Positions 1 through 5,455 of a stretch of DNA of 21,772 nucleotides are shown here, piece after piece (position 1 is the stretch's first letter; every line of letters begins with the position of its first letter). The stretch spans positions 1 to 21,772 of the IMG/VR virus record IMGVR_UViG_3300011407_000003; one strand, written 5' to 3'. The notes under the pieces are model-generated. The model was given only the letters and a program-made list of their open reading frames with translations. It had not been told where the DNA came from and ran no database searches. The translations under genes were made by a program, and so were the position numbers. The DNA is from a virus.

Positions 1-426
<426 letters not shown>

Positions 427-427
<1 letters not shown>

Positions 428-738
428 TAGTCTGCCACGCGGCGAATTTCTTGGGGCGTATATTCCCTTTGGTGAGTGATCCTATACACACCCGTAGGAA
501 GCGGGATTGTGGCGTGTTCTTCGTGGACGATCTCGGCTGGCTCATCAACTTCGATGAATAACTCCCCGGCTTCGTTCACAAAAGACTTCGCTGTTTCCTC
601 GTCTATTGCATGAGCATGACCCGTGATTTCACCGTAAGCAAGTATGATCCGGCCATTGTCACGCTTGTAATTCTTAAGATTCTCTGGCAAAGTTTCAATG
701 CGTTCTATTAAAACATCGCCTTGTCTGAACTGTTTCAT
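427..738 (-). CDS. Small conserved protein paired with the DUF6745-like gene
   Basis: This 103-residue protein starts MKQFRQGDVLIERIETLP. It has a GEITGHAHAIDE segment (about 36-47), a VHEEHATIPLPTGVYRI segment (about 71-87) and ends REYTPQEIRRVAD. I recognise the GHAH...HEEHA...LP.G.Y.v..QREY pattern with a C-terminal RRVAD from unnamed small proteins that often sit next to DUF6745 genes; that link is from memory. The histidine-rich GHAH and HEEH segments could bind metal, but this is only a guess. The start is supported by AGGA seven bases upstream. The stop overlaps the next start (TAATG), so the pair is a two-gene unit. The function is unknown. Confidence 0.85.
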
Positions 739-888
739 GGTAGTTCCTATTAGTTTATACTGTGATTTATATGAATATCGCTAATGTTTTCGACAAAAGC
801 AAGGGAAATCGTATTCATTAGAAAGATTTAATAATTGGGAAAAGACATTGTTATGAATTTCATATAATTGAGTGTGAGAAAAGTTAAC

Positions 889-917
889 TTGCAACTTTGT
901 CCTGCGTGTGTTATATT
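889..917 (+). promoter_or_regulatory. Promoter-like element, copy A
   Basis: TTGCAA (889-894) and TATATT (912-917) are separated by 17 bases, a good sigma70-type arrangement reading rightward. About 49 bases around it (871-919) match 39 of 49 bases around the element at 3864-3892, including the invariant TTAACTTGC, TCCTGCG in the spacer and TTATATTCC. No convincing plus-strand gene lies downstream until the HNH gene at 1650. Confidence 0.6.
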
Positions 918-923
918 CCGAGC

Positions 924-1040
924 GAGGATGAATGGCTAAGAAGTGGCATGCTTCGCGTTTTACCCGTTGTCGAGCCGTGGCAAAATTCATCCTCAAATGA
1001 GTTTTACGACTTCTTGACAACCACATCGGCAACGGGTAAA
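924..1040 (+). ncRNA. Candidate structured RNA downstream of promoter copy A
   Basis: Two exact inverted repeats lie just after the promoter-like element. GAGGATGAAT (924-933) pairs with ATTCATCCTC (985-994), and TTTACCCGTTG (959-969) pairs with CAACGGGTAAA (1030-1040). The pairs interleave, so together they could form a pseudoknot, or they could be alternative helices. A related motif, TTACCCGTT...TGTCGAGCCG, recurs at 1192-1214. No matching RNA family is recognised, and the 3' end is not clear. The call is speculative. Confidence 0.25.
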
Positions 1041-1415
1041 GATCGGAGCATATTTATTTACAGGCTTCACGGTTAGTAGGAAAAGATAGCACATTCAAAC
1101 AGTGCTGAGATAAACTCACCTGCGATTCGAGCCACTTAAGTGTGGGCAGGTCAAGAGGCGAAATAGAAACGGGGGATTGGCCATCCACCACTTACCCGTT
1201 CTGATGTCGAGCCGGACTAGAATCCCCGGCCAATGTCTCTTGTGTGTGTTACGCCCGAAGGTCGATGGGGATAATTTCTCATTCACCATAACGAAAACCG
1301 AGTTTGCCATTGAGATTTAGGGGATTGTCTCTTCTTAAAAGAAGGGCAGGTGGTGCTTTACCCTCAGGTCTCAAGGGATTTCTTCAAAAGCAGAAACAAA
1401 AGCACAAATTAAGAC

Positions 1416-1625
1416 TTAAGCAATATTCTCAGCATGGGAATCATGTTTTGGATAGCAAAATTTGCATTTTTCAGTACAATCGCAAAATCCGTCACATTCC
1501 CCAATTTGATCTGAGGCAAATTCACATTCGCAAAGTCCATCAGTGTGTTCTTTACAGTCTGGGCATATATCGCTATCCGGCCACATAGGCATGGGATAGC
1601 CGCAGCATGAAGAATAAAAGCTCAT
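1416..1625 (-). CDS. Cys-rich mini-protein, probable zinc binder
   Basis: This 69-residue protein starts MSFYSSCCGYP and carries many cysteines: CC near the start, then CPDC, CEC, CDC, CKFC. The order CCG...D.DICPDCKEH is common among small phage proteins with a zinc-ribbon-like N-terminus, as I remember them; the exact role is unknown. I chose the ATG at 1625 because AAAGG sits about eight bases upstream. A TTG six codons earlier is in frame but lacks such support. The gene reads leftward, and only 24 bp separate its start from the divergent HNH gene. Coding is supported by composition (regular Cys pairs, acidic spacers). Confidence 0.8.
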   Translation of the reverse strand: MSFYSSCCGYPMPMWPDSDICPDCKEHTDGLCECEFASDQIGECDGFCDCTEKCKFCYPKHDSHAENIA

Positions 1626-1649
1626 AATATTAACCTTTCGCAATAAAAT

Positions 1650-2150
1650 ATGTCTAAGTTTAAAGATTTAACCGATTATACCTTCGGACGATGGACAGTT
1701 CTTTCGTATTCTCATTTTGATGGAGGGGGATACTGGCTTTGTCGTTGTGAGTGTGGCCTAGAGATAGCAGTCCATAGGGGAAATCTTCTTAGTGGAAAGA
1801 GTAAGGGTTGCAGAAAATGCAATGGGAAGTCCCAAAGAAAGAAATTTCCTCTTAATAAGTATAATACATATCATACTTGGCGAAACATAATTAATAGATG
1901 TTGTCGCCCAAATGACCAAAATTTTAAGGATTACGGTGGGCGCGGGATAACTATTTGCGAGGAATGGCGATGGAACTTTCTCGCTTTTTGGGAGGACATG
2001 GGGCCGAAGCCATCCCCCAAACATAGTATTGATCGTATTGATAACAACAAGGGCTATTATAAAGCTAACTGCCGTTGGGCGACACAAAAAGAACAAATGA
2101 GAAACACACGAACTTGGCACGCCGATCATAGTTGGCAAAGAATATTGTAA
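1650..2150 (+). CDS. HNH homing-type endonuclease
   Basis: This 166-residue protein has an N-terminal zinc-ribbon-like part (C31, C33, C35 and C54, C57) and a C-terminal HNH nuclease part. The HNH signature is clear: NRCCRPNDQNFKDYGGRGI (about 82-100), then HSIDRIDNNKGYY (125-137) and NCRWATQKEQMRNTR (140-154). H125 and N140 are the likely His and Asn of the HNH core. Such free-standing HNH genes in phages cut DNA at specific sites and spread by homing; this is known for the family. It is the only confident plus-strand gene in the left arm and lies between minus-strand genes, so it looks like an insertion into an existing operon. It faces the minus-strand gene ending at 2163, with 12 bp between the stops. 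No split target gene was seen around it. Confidence 0.95.
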   Translation: MSKFKDLTDYTFGRWTVLSYSHFDGGGYWLCRCECGLEIAVHRGNLLSGKSKGCRKCNGKSQRKKFPLNKYNTYHTWRNIINRCCRPNDQNFKDYGGRGITICEEWRWNFLAFWEDMGPKPSPKHSIDRIDNNKGYYKANCRWATQKEQMRNTRTWHADHSWQRIL

Positions 2151-2162
2151 GCAATTTGCTAA

Positions 2163-2366
2163 CTAATTTATGGGAACTTCATATTTCATTTGTCGGCTAT
2201 TTACAACTTGTGAGACTTTGAGCCAATATCCGTGCGTCATTACTTGCACCCAGCATCCCTTCCCCTGCCATTCCAGGGACTTAATATCATGGAAGGTCAA
2301 AGACATGGGACGGGATGGAGCGAGGAAGAGTTTCATGGCTTTGGCTCTGTCCAGAAAAATAGCCAC
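2163..2366 (-). CDS. Small hypothetical protein
   Basis: This 67-codon ORF has GTG at 2366 as its furthest start; an internal ATG at 2336 (MKLFLAPSRPM) is an alternative. The stretch SLTFHDIKSLEWQGKGC followed by WVQVMTHGYWLKV reads like a small beta-rich phage protein. I do not recognise the family. It reads in the same direction as the genes to its right and could be the tail of that operon, about 60 bp downstream of the zinc-ribbon gene. No strong ribosome binding site is visible for either start, so the start is uncertain. Confidence 0.5.
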   Translation of the reverse strand: MAIFLDRAKAMKLFLAPSRPMSLTFHDIKSLEWQGKGCWVQVMTHGYWLKVSQVVNSRQMKYEVPIN

Positions 2367-2427
2367 ACTAAAAAAACAAAAAAGATTACAAACATTATTC
2401 CGACAATAGTTGTCATTGGTTCGTCCT

Positions 2428-2706
2428 TTAAGGGATTAAGTATATTAGGCTCTCAATGTCGGTTACAATTTCTGGCATTGGTGTTTCGCCCATTTCTCCG
2501 TAATGGCTCTGTATTCTCCCAAGTTCATCTCTTATTTTATCGAGCAGCGAGTTATCGGGGAACAGTTTGACCCATTCTGGTGGGGTCAGATAGCATAGGG
2601 CAAGATTACACTCTCTATGTGTTTTATGAGAAGTCCAGTTCCCGAATTCGGATGAGTAGGTAATTGTGACCTCACTTCCACACAGTCCGCATTTTGGTAG
2701 GCTCAT
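2428..2706 (-). CDS. Small zinc-ribbon-type hypothetical protein
   Basis: This 92-residue protein starts MSLPKCGLCGSEVTITYSS and has CxxC (C6, C9) and then further Cys residues in HRECNLALC. The pattern CGLCG...W.SH.TH.ECNLA suggests a zinc-ribbon fold, as in small phage proteins of the Lar-like or general zinc-ribbon kind. The second half (LTPPEWVKLFPDN onward) is probably helical. It starts four bases after the stop of the DUF4326 gene and reads the same way, so it belongs to that operon. The exact function is unknown. Confidence 0.8.
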   Translation of the reverse strand: MSLPKCGLCGSEVTITYSSEFGNWTSHKTHRECNLALCYLTPPEWVKLFPDNSLLDKIRDELGRIQSHYGEMGETPMPEIVTDIESLIYLIP

Positions 2707-2709
2707 TTG

Positions 2710-2725
2710 TTCACCAATTGGTGAA
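2710..2725. repeat. 16-bp perfect palindrome at a gene junction
   Basis: TTCACCAATTGGTGAA is a perfect palindrome. It covers the last codons and stop of the DUF4326 gene and ends just before the next start. It could be an operator or a hairpin between the two coding regions. One such palindrome is not very unlikely by chance in a window this long. Confidence 0.5.
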
Positions 2726-3070
2726 AGACGTGGAAGCGGTGAACTTAGTCCGCTCTATTTCCCTTTTATTGGCACGTTCATTTAAAAAATTGATCCATAT
2801 ATCAGCATGGCACAATTCGCCGATTTTGCACCAACAAGATAGGTATTTTTTGTTTTTCAGGGGCACAAGGTAGAAATCGTCGAACCAAAGCGGTGTCCCA
2901 TGTTGTCTAGTAATTAGCATGTCTCGGAATGTTTCAATACACTCTGTGCGATTTGGAGTATATGAATCAACCTTAAATGGATTGCCCCACCTTGTAGGTC
3001 TGCCAACATAGACAGTCCCACTGGGGGCTTTCCAATTCTTTGTGCGCTTACGTTGGATGCGTTTTATCAT
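2711..3070 (-). CDS. DUF4326 domain protein
   Basis: This 119-residue protein has the signature GTVYVGRPTRWGNPFKV (about 18-34), a central helical part, and then YLSCWCKIGELCHADIW in the second half. This matches DUF4326, a small family frequent in phages and bacteria whose biochemical role is not established. The CWC...CH pattern suggests a metal or nucleotide site but this is unproven. The start at 3070 has GGGGGAAGGA directly upstream and overlaps the stop of the preceding gene by 4 nt (ATGA), so the genes are coupled. The C-terminal 25 residues (NKREIERTKFTASTSFTNW) look unstructured. Confidence 0.9.
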   Translation of the reverse strand: MIKRIQRKRTKNWKAPSGTVYVGRPTRWGNPFKVDSYTPNRTECIETFRDMLITRQHGTPLWFDDFYLVPLKNKKYLSCWCKIGELCHADIWINFLNERANKREIERTKFTASTSFTNW

Positions 3071-3273
3071 TCCTTCCCCCTTTCAGTAAGCATGGCATCG
3101 GCGTATTCATAACAGGCTTTGGCTGCGGTTTGTGGGTCAACCTGGACTGTGGGATCGGCAATAACACCGTTTAACGCTTGTCCGGCGAAATAGTCACGCA
3201 GGGTCATGCCAGTTCTATGGGGTTGAGTAGTCCATTCTGGACGTGGGAAAGCGTAGACAGGCTCTTCTTTCAT
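3067..3273 (-). CDS. Conserved phage hypothetical protein
   Basis: This 68-residue protein has the core GMTLRDYFAGQALNGVIADP (22-41), and later AAKACYEYADAMLTER. I recognise this core from many small phage and prophage proteins; no function is assigned to them. The start at 3273 has AGAGG about six bases upstream. It overlaps its neighbours by 4 nt on both sides, so it is the second gene of the leftward operon. Confidence 0.9.
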   Translation of the reverse strand: MKEEPVYAFPRPEWTTQPHRTGMTLRDYFAGQALNGVIADPTVQVDPQTAAKACYEYADAMLTERGKE

Positions 3274-3722
3274 TGTGCGCCTCTTTCAATTTCGTCAAGT
3301 GCTGTCGTATATCCGGCGAAGTATTCTTCAACCAATTCCTCGCGGGTTCTTTTGATAACAGCATCGACGTGCTCTTGTAATGCTTGTTTTTCGTCTGCGG
3401 TTAATTTCTTCCATGCGTCTCTTGCGAAATCCGCCGTACTTTGCCAATTCAATTCAGCTACCATTTGGGTAAGTCCGGCGGCGATATTCAGCTTGCCCTT
3501 GAAAAAATTCATAGCCGCATACTGTTCGGCATAGCCATAAGTACCGCTAAGCATCCAGTCAATTTGCTCGGCTACCCAAAGTGGGCTATCTTTCATAGCT
3601 TTGTAAAATTCTTCCCTCGCTTCTTGGCGATCCTTTAACGGAGATGCGTTCAGTTCCTCAATCTTATGAAAATACTTCCGCATTTCGTTATCATGGTACT
3701 CTTTTTTCGTTGGCATTGGCAT
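3270..3722 (-). CDS. Hypothetical protein, first gene of the leftward operon
   Basis: This 150-residue protein, MPMPTKKEYHDNEMRKYFH onward, is mostly charged and probably helical. It has an ELNWQSTADFARDAWKKLT stretch near 90-108 and a helical tail (VDAVIKRTREELVEEYF). No family is recognised. AGGAG lies nine bases upstream of the ATG at 3722. A second ATG two codons in is also possible. It is the first gene after the leftward promoter at 3799-3771, so it is probably expressed early. The stop overlaps the next start (ATGA). Confidence 0.85.
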   Translation of the reverse strand: MPMPTKKEYHDNEMRKYFHKIEELNASPLKDRQEAREEFYKAMKDSPLWVAEQIDWMLSGTYGYAEQYAAMNFFKGKLNIAAGLTQMVAELNWQSTADFARDAWKKLTADEKQALQEHVDAVIKRTREELVEEYFAGYTTALDEIERGAQ

Positions 3723-3770
3723 GGCACTTTCTCCTATTTATTTGAACAGTTAGTTAGTCTTACTTTTATC

Positions 3771-3799
3771 AATATACAAAGGCTTTCAGCCAATGTCAA
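3771..3799 (-). promoter_or_regulatory. Leftward promoter, consensus-like
   Basis: On the minus strand TTGACA (3799-3794) and TATATT (3776-3771) are separated by exactly 17 bases. It lies about 50 bp upstream of the first gene of the leftward operon, whose start has AGGAG. This is the strongest sigma70-type promoter in the window. Confidence 0.8.
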
Positions 3800-3863
3800 G
3801 AAGAAAATACAATTTAAGTAAAATTTAATAATTGAGTTTTCTACTTGTGTATGAAAATTTAAC

Positions 3864-3892
3864 TTGCTATTTTATCCTGCGCTTCTTATATT
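3864..3892 (+). promoter_or_regulatory. Rightward promoter, copy B
   Basis: TTGCTA (3864-3869) and TATATT (3887-3892) are 17 bases apart, reading toward the small terminase gene. About 49 bases here match copy A (889-917) at 39 positions. The expected transcription start, near 3899, falls next to the 17-bp repeat at 3902-3918, so that repeat could act as an operator. Confidence 0.7.
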
Positions 3893-3901
3893 CCAAAGTA
3901 G

Positions 3902-3918
3902 TGTATCGTTTCGTTACA
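3902..3918. repeat. 17-bp inverted repeat, left copy
   Basis: TGTATCGTTTCGTTACA is present here, and its exact reverse complement lies at 4513-4529. The unit itself is an imperfect palindrome (TGTA.CG...CG.TACA), as expected for a site bound by a dimer. It sits directly after the rightward -10 element. It may be an operator or a terminase/replication recognition site. Confidence 0.85.
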
Positions 3919-3944
3919 GTCTTTAATCAACTTACTCCAAGAGA

Positions 3945-4493
3945 GTGATTAAAAAGCCTCGCAGATTAAGCACCAAAGCCCTGATATTCTGCCGATTATA
4001 CGCTACCTCGGAGAATATAGTCAAGTCATACATGGAGGCTTATGGTACTACCCATTACAATAGCGCAGCTTCTAACGGCCAGAAGCTATTCAAACGCCCT
4101 GCAGTACAAGCTCAGATCGAGAAACTCCGCGTACCACTTACCAAAATATACTCCCCCGATGTAGTTAGGGCTGAATTCGCCGTATTATATGAAACGAGTA
4201 AATCAGAGCTAATTAAGGCTCGTTGCCTGGAGAACTTAGCCCGCTTCAATGGAATGTATGTGGAAAAGACTATCAACGTCAATGCAAACGTAACTCAGAA
4301 TATGCCTGATCTTAAGCACGTACCATTGGATCAGCTTGAACGTGAGTTTATAGGCCGCATGAAATTGGAAAGTACAGGAATTGAGACATTCGCAAGGAAA
4401 GAGTTACAAGCCACTGAACTAGTGCCATTAATCGCTCAGGGATCACTTGAGACAGATGAAACGCCGCTAATTGCAGAGAGTATCAATGAATGA
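3945..4493 (+). CDS. Terminase small subunit (probable)
   Basis: The predicted product has 182 residues with GTG as start. The N-terminal half has the layout of small terminase subunits: LSTKALIFCRLYATSEN, then SYMEAYG (helix-turn-helix-like), AASNGQKLFKRPAVQAQIEKL (A..G..L...P.V...I). The middle part (FAVLYETSKSELIKARCLENLARFNGMY) matches the oligomerisation-type region of these proteins, and the C-terminus is acidic. The subunit recognises phage DNA and guides the large subunit during packaging. The large terminase gene lies about 1 kb downstream, separated by the HTH gene and the micro-ORF chain. The start is uncertain: there is only GAGA directly before the GTG and no well-spaced ribosome binding site. 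The gene is flanked by the 17-bp inverted repeat. Confidence 0.75.
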   Translation: MIKKPRRLSTKALIFCRLYATSENIVKSYMEAYGTTHYNSAASNGQKLFKRPAVQAQIEKLRVPLTKIYSPDVVRAEFAVLYETSKSELIKARCLENLARFNGMYVEKTINVNANVTQNMPDLKHVPLDQLEREFIGRMKLESTGIETFARKELQATELVPLIAQGSLETDETPLIAESINE

Positions 4494-4512
4494 TACCACA
4501 CAACAATAACAG

Positions 4513-4529
4513 TGTAACGAAACGATACA
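4513..4529. repeat. 17-bp inverted repeat, right copy
   Basis: TGTAACGAAACGATACA is the exact reverse complement of 3902-3918. It starts 19 bases after the terminase small subunit stop and ends two bases before the DnaA boxes. The two copies bracket that gene and could also base-pair in a transcript. Confidence 0.85.
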
Positions 4530-4530
4530 G

Positions 4531-4550
4531 TGTGGATAACTTGTGCATAA
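4531..4550 (-). promoter_or_regulatory. Two DnaA boxes in tandem
   Basis: TGTGGATAA (4531-4539) and TGTGCATAA (4542-4550) are, on the minus strand, TTATCCACA and TTATGCACA. Both match the consensus TTATNCACA perfectly and they point the same way. They lie in a gene-free stretch (4494-4705) next to the right copy of the 17-bp repeat. They may mark a replication origin or a DnaA-controlled site. Confidence 0.6.
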
Positions 4551-4705
4551 GTATGGATATGGCTAAAACAGAGCGCAAAGTTGACTATAACTTTACATAA
4601 TATGGAACGGGGCAAGGCATCGAATGTGCACGGAATGAGCGAATGTACTGAGTTCGCAGCCAAGCCTCGTCTAATACGATCCTCTGCTCGAATAATGGCT
4701 ATTGT

Positions 4706-4906
4706 ATGCGCAAGCGCAAAGTGTTGACAATAGGCGAAATAGCCAAGTATTTCGACCAGGGCAGGAATAGCGTAGCCCAGGAGATACATGAACAGCGTGT
4801 CGATCTATACAATCCCACCCATGTCATAGAGTATGTAGTGCAAAAAGTGCGGGATAATGCACAGGTGGGGCGGGGGATAGTGCGTGTACAGGTAGGCAAG
4901 AACTAG
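4706..4906 (+). CDS. Small HTH-like DNA-binding protein (probable)
   Basis: This 66-residue basic protein begins MRKRKVLTIGEIAKYFDQGR. The stretch LTIGEIAKYF, then RNSVAQEIHEQRVDLYNP, reads like a helix-turn-helix of the excisionase or small phage regulator kind: helix 1 around 7-15, turn at DQGR, recognition helix around 21-29. The rest (THVIEYVVQKVRDN) is a third helix. It follows the terminase small subunit, the right copy of the 17-bp repeat and the DnaA boxes. Its role could be to bind one of these sites, but nothing shows this directly. No strong ribosome binding site precedes the ATG, and the frame is open further upstream without an ATG or GTG start. Confidence 0.6.
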   Translation: MRKRKVLTIGEIAKYFDQGRNSVAQEIHEQRVDLYNPTHVIEYVVQKVRDNAQVGRGIVRVQVGKN

Positions 4907-4981
4907 GCTATGGCCGGTGCATACATGGTGCATAGCACACACGCACACACCCAAGCTATGGCTGCGAGCATGGCTGGACAA

Positions 4982-5018
4982 GGGCCGGGGCAAAACGGGA
5001 CGGGGGGGGGAGGCGGGG
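4982..5018 (+). other. G-rich tract with G-quadruplex pattern
   Basis: G-runs at 4982-4984, 4987-4990, 4997-4999, 5002-5010 (nine Gs) and 5015-5018 are separated by short loops, which meets the usual G3+N1-7 rule. It sits in the gene-free stretch 4907-5093, upstream of the micro-ORF chain and on the non-template strand for it. The rest of that stretch has CA-rich and GCTATGG-containing sequence but no gene that I can support. Confidence 0.6.
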
Positions 5019-5093
5019 ATTCGACCCGGCACCCGTCGAGATGAAGGTACTAAGCGCCAAGCCAACTATATGTATTTTTTTAGCTAGGGGAAC

Positions 5094-5123
5094 ATGAAGT
5101 CATACCCGTACCCATGTAAATGA
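5094..5123 (+). CDS. Possible 9-codon leader peptide
   Basis: ATG at 5094 opens MKSYPYPCK and stops at 5123. AGGGG lies four bases upstream, which is a plausible ribosome binding site. The stop overlaps the ATG of the next ORF (ATGA at 5120-5123). It may serve mainly to load ribosomes onto the chain of small ORFs that follows. A real product is not proven. Confidence 0.35.
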   Translation: MKSYPYPCK

Positions 5124-5206
5124 AGTGTGTTCGTTTCATAATGCTCTCCATGCCATTTATCGTGTTATTTGGCATGATCGTAGCGTATGTGGTACTAAGT
5201 GAATGA
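5120..5206 (+). CDS. 28-residue hydrophobic peptide
   Basis: The ORF starts ATG at 5120 and reads MKCVRFIMLSMPFIVLFGMI and onward to VAYVVLSE. It is a short basic N-terminus followed by one long hydrophobic stretch, so it looks like a single-span membrane peptide. It has no ribosome binding site of its own. The start overlaps the stop of the leader ORF, and its 3' end overlaps the next ORF, so translation would be by coupling. An in-frame ATG at 5141 is an alternative start. Small membrane proteins next to packaging genes can be lysis helpers or holin-like, but nothing identifies this one. Confidence 0.45.
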   Translation: MKCVRFIMLSMPFIVLFGMIVAYVVLSE

Positions 5207-5306
5207 TGGTGGCTCAATAGATGGAATTTTGTACATTCCGTTGTTTTTCATAGGAATATGCGCGATTTGCCTGATAGTGTTGTTGATAAGCAAGCTAAGA
5301 AAATGA
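5199..5306 (+). CDS. 35-residue single-span membrane peptide
   Basis: GTG at 5199 opens MNDGGSIDGILYIPLFF followed by IGICAICLIVLLISKLRK. The order is a polar acidic N-terminus, about 21 hydrophobic residues (10-30) and a basic tail SKLRK, which fits N-out/C-in insertion by the positive-inside rule. The GTG overlaps the end of the 28-residue ORF by eight bases, and the TGA overlaps the next ATG (ATGA at 5303-5306). No ribosome binding site is visible. A single-span peptide of this shape can be a holin- or spanin-like lysis component; this is a guess from topology. Confidence 0.5.
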   Translation: MNDGGSIDGILYIPLFFIGICAICLIVLLISKLRK

Positions 5307-5455
5307 ACTGGGCTGCTGTTTTTGTGAAATCCGGGATGATATTTTGGATAGGGCTGACGATATTTACGGGAGCTCCGACCGATATGTTTGAGACTGGAAG
5401 AATCTTGGCGATGTCTCTGTTGATTGGGTTGTATTCTGAGTACGTGAAGGTATGA
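5303..5455 (+). CDS. 50-residue membrane protein upstream of the large terminase
   Basis: I place the start at ATG 5303 (MNWAAVFVKSGMIFWIGL), because it overlaps the stop of the 35-residue ORF. An ATG at 5258 gives a 65-residue version that would overlap that ORF far more. There are two hydrophobic stretches (about 3-22 and 35-45) joined by TGAPTDMFETGR. The TGA overlaps the large terminase ATG (5452-5455), so it is translationally coupled to it. The size and two-span layout resemble small phage holins, but no family is recognised. Confidence 0.65.
   Translation: MNWAAVFVKSGMIFWIGLTIFTGAPTDMFETGRILAMSLLIGLYSEYVKV

Larger units (their letters stand above)
739..1415. other. 677-bp stretch without a convincing gene
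   Basis: This region separates the DUF6745 pair from the Cys-rich mini-protein. It holds promoter copy A and the inverted repeats described above. It also holds the 10-bp palindrome CACTTAAGTG (1132-1141) and short inverted pairs such as ACCTGC/GCAGGT. A minus-strand ORF of 64 codons (1116-1310, starting MANSVFVMVNEK, with VRLDIRTGKWWM near the middle) is open, but no ribosome binding site or family was recognised. It could be a small hypothetical gene. A minus-strand ORF at 781-1032 runs straight through the promoter repeat and is probably chance. Confidence 0.5.

Noticed and set aside
781-1032. Minus-strand ORF of 83 codons
   Set aside because: It runs straight through the promoter-like repeat shared with the noncoding region near 3870, has no ribosome binding site and shows no family pattern.
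1304-1588. Plus-strand ORF opposite the Cys-rich mini-protein
   Set aside because: It overlaps a better-supported minus-strand gene with a ribosome binding site and regular Cys pairs.
4724-4753. TTGACA-18-TATTTC promoter-like sequence
   Set aside because: It lies inside the HTH-like gene, the -10 is weak and there is no gene start fitting it.
5008-5072. tRNA-like sequence on the minus strand (GGGTCGAATCCC-type T-arm, CAT-like anticodon region)
   Set aside because: The T-loop lacks the first T of TTCGAAT, the stem has mismatches, and no anticodon stem of five pairs can be formed around the candidate anticodon. At most it is a decayed tRNA.
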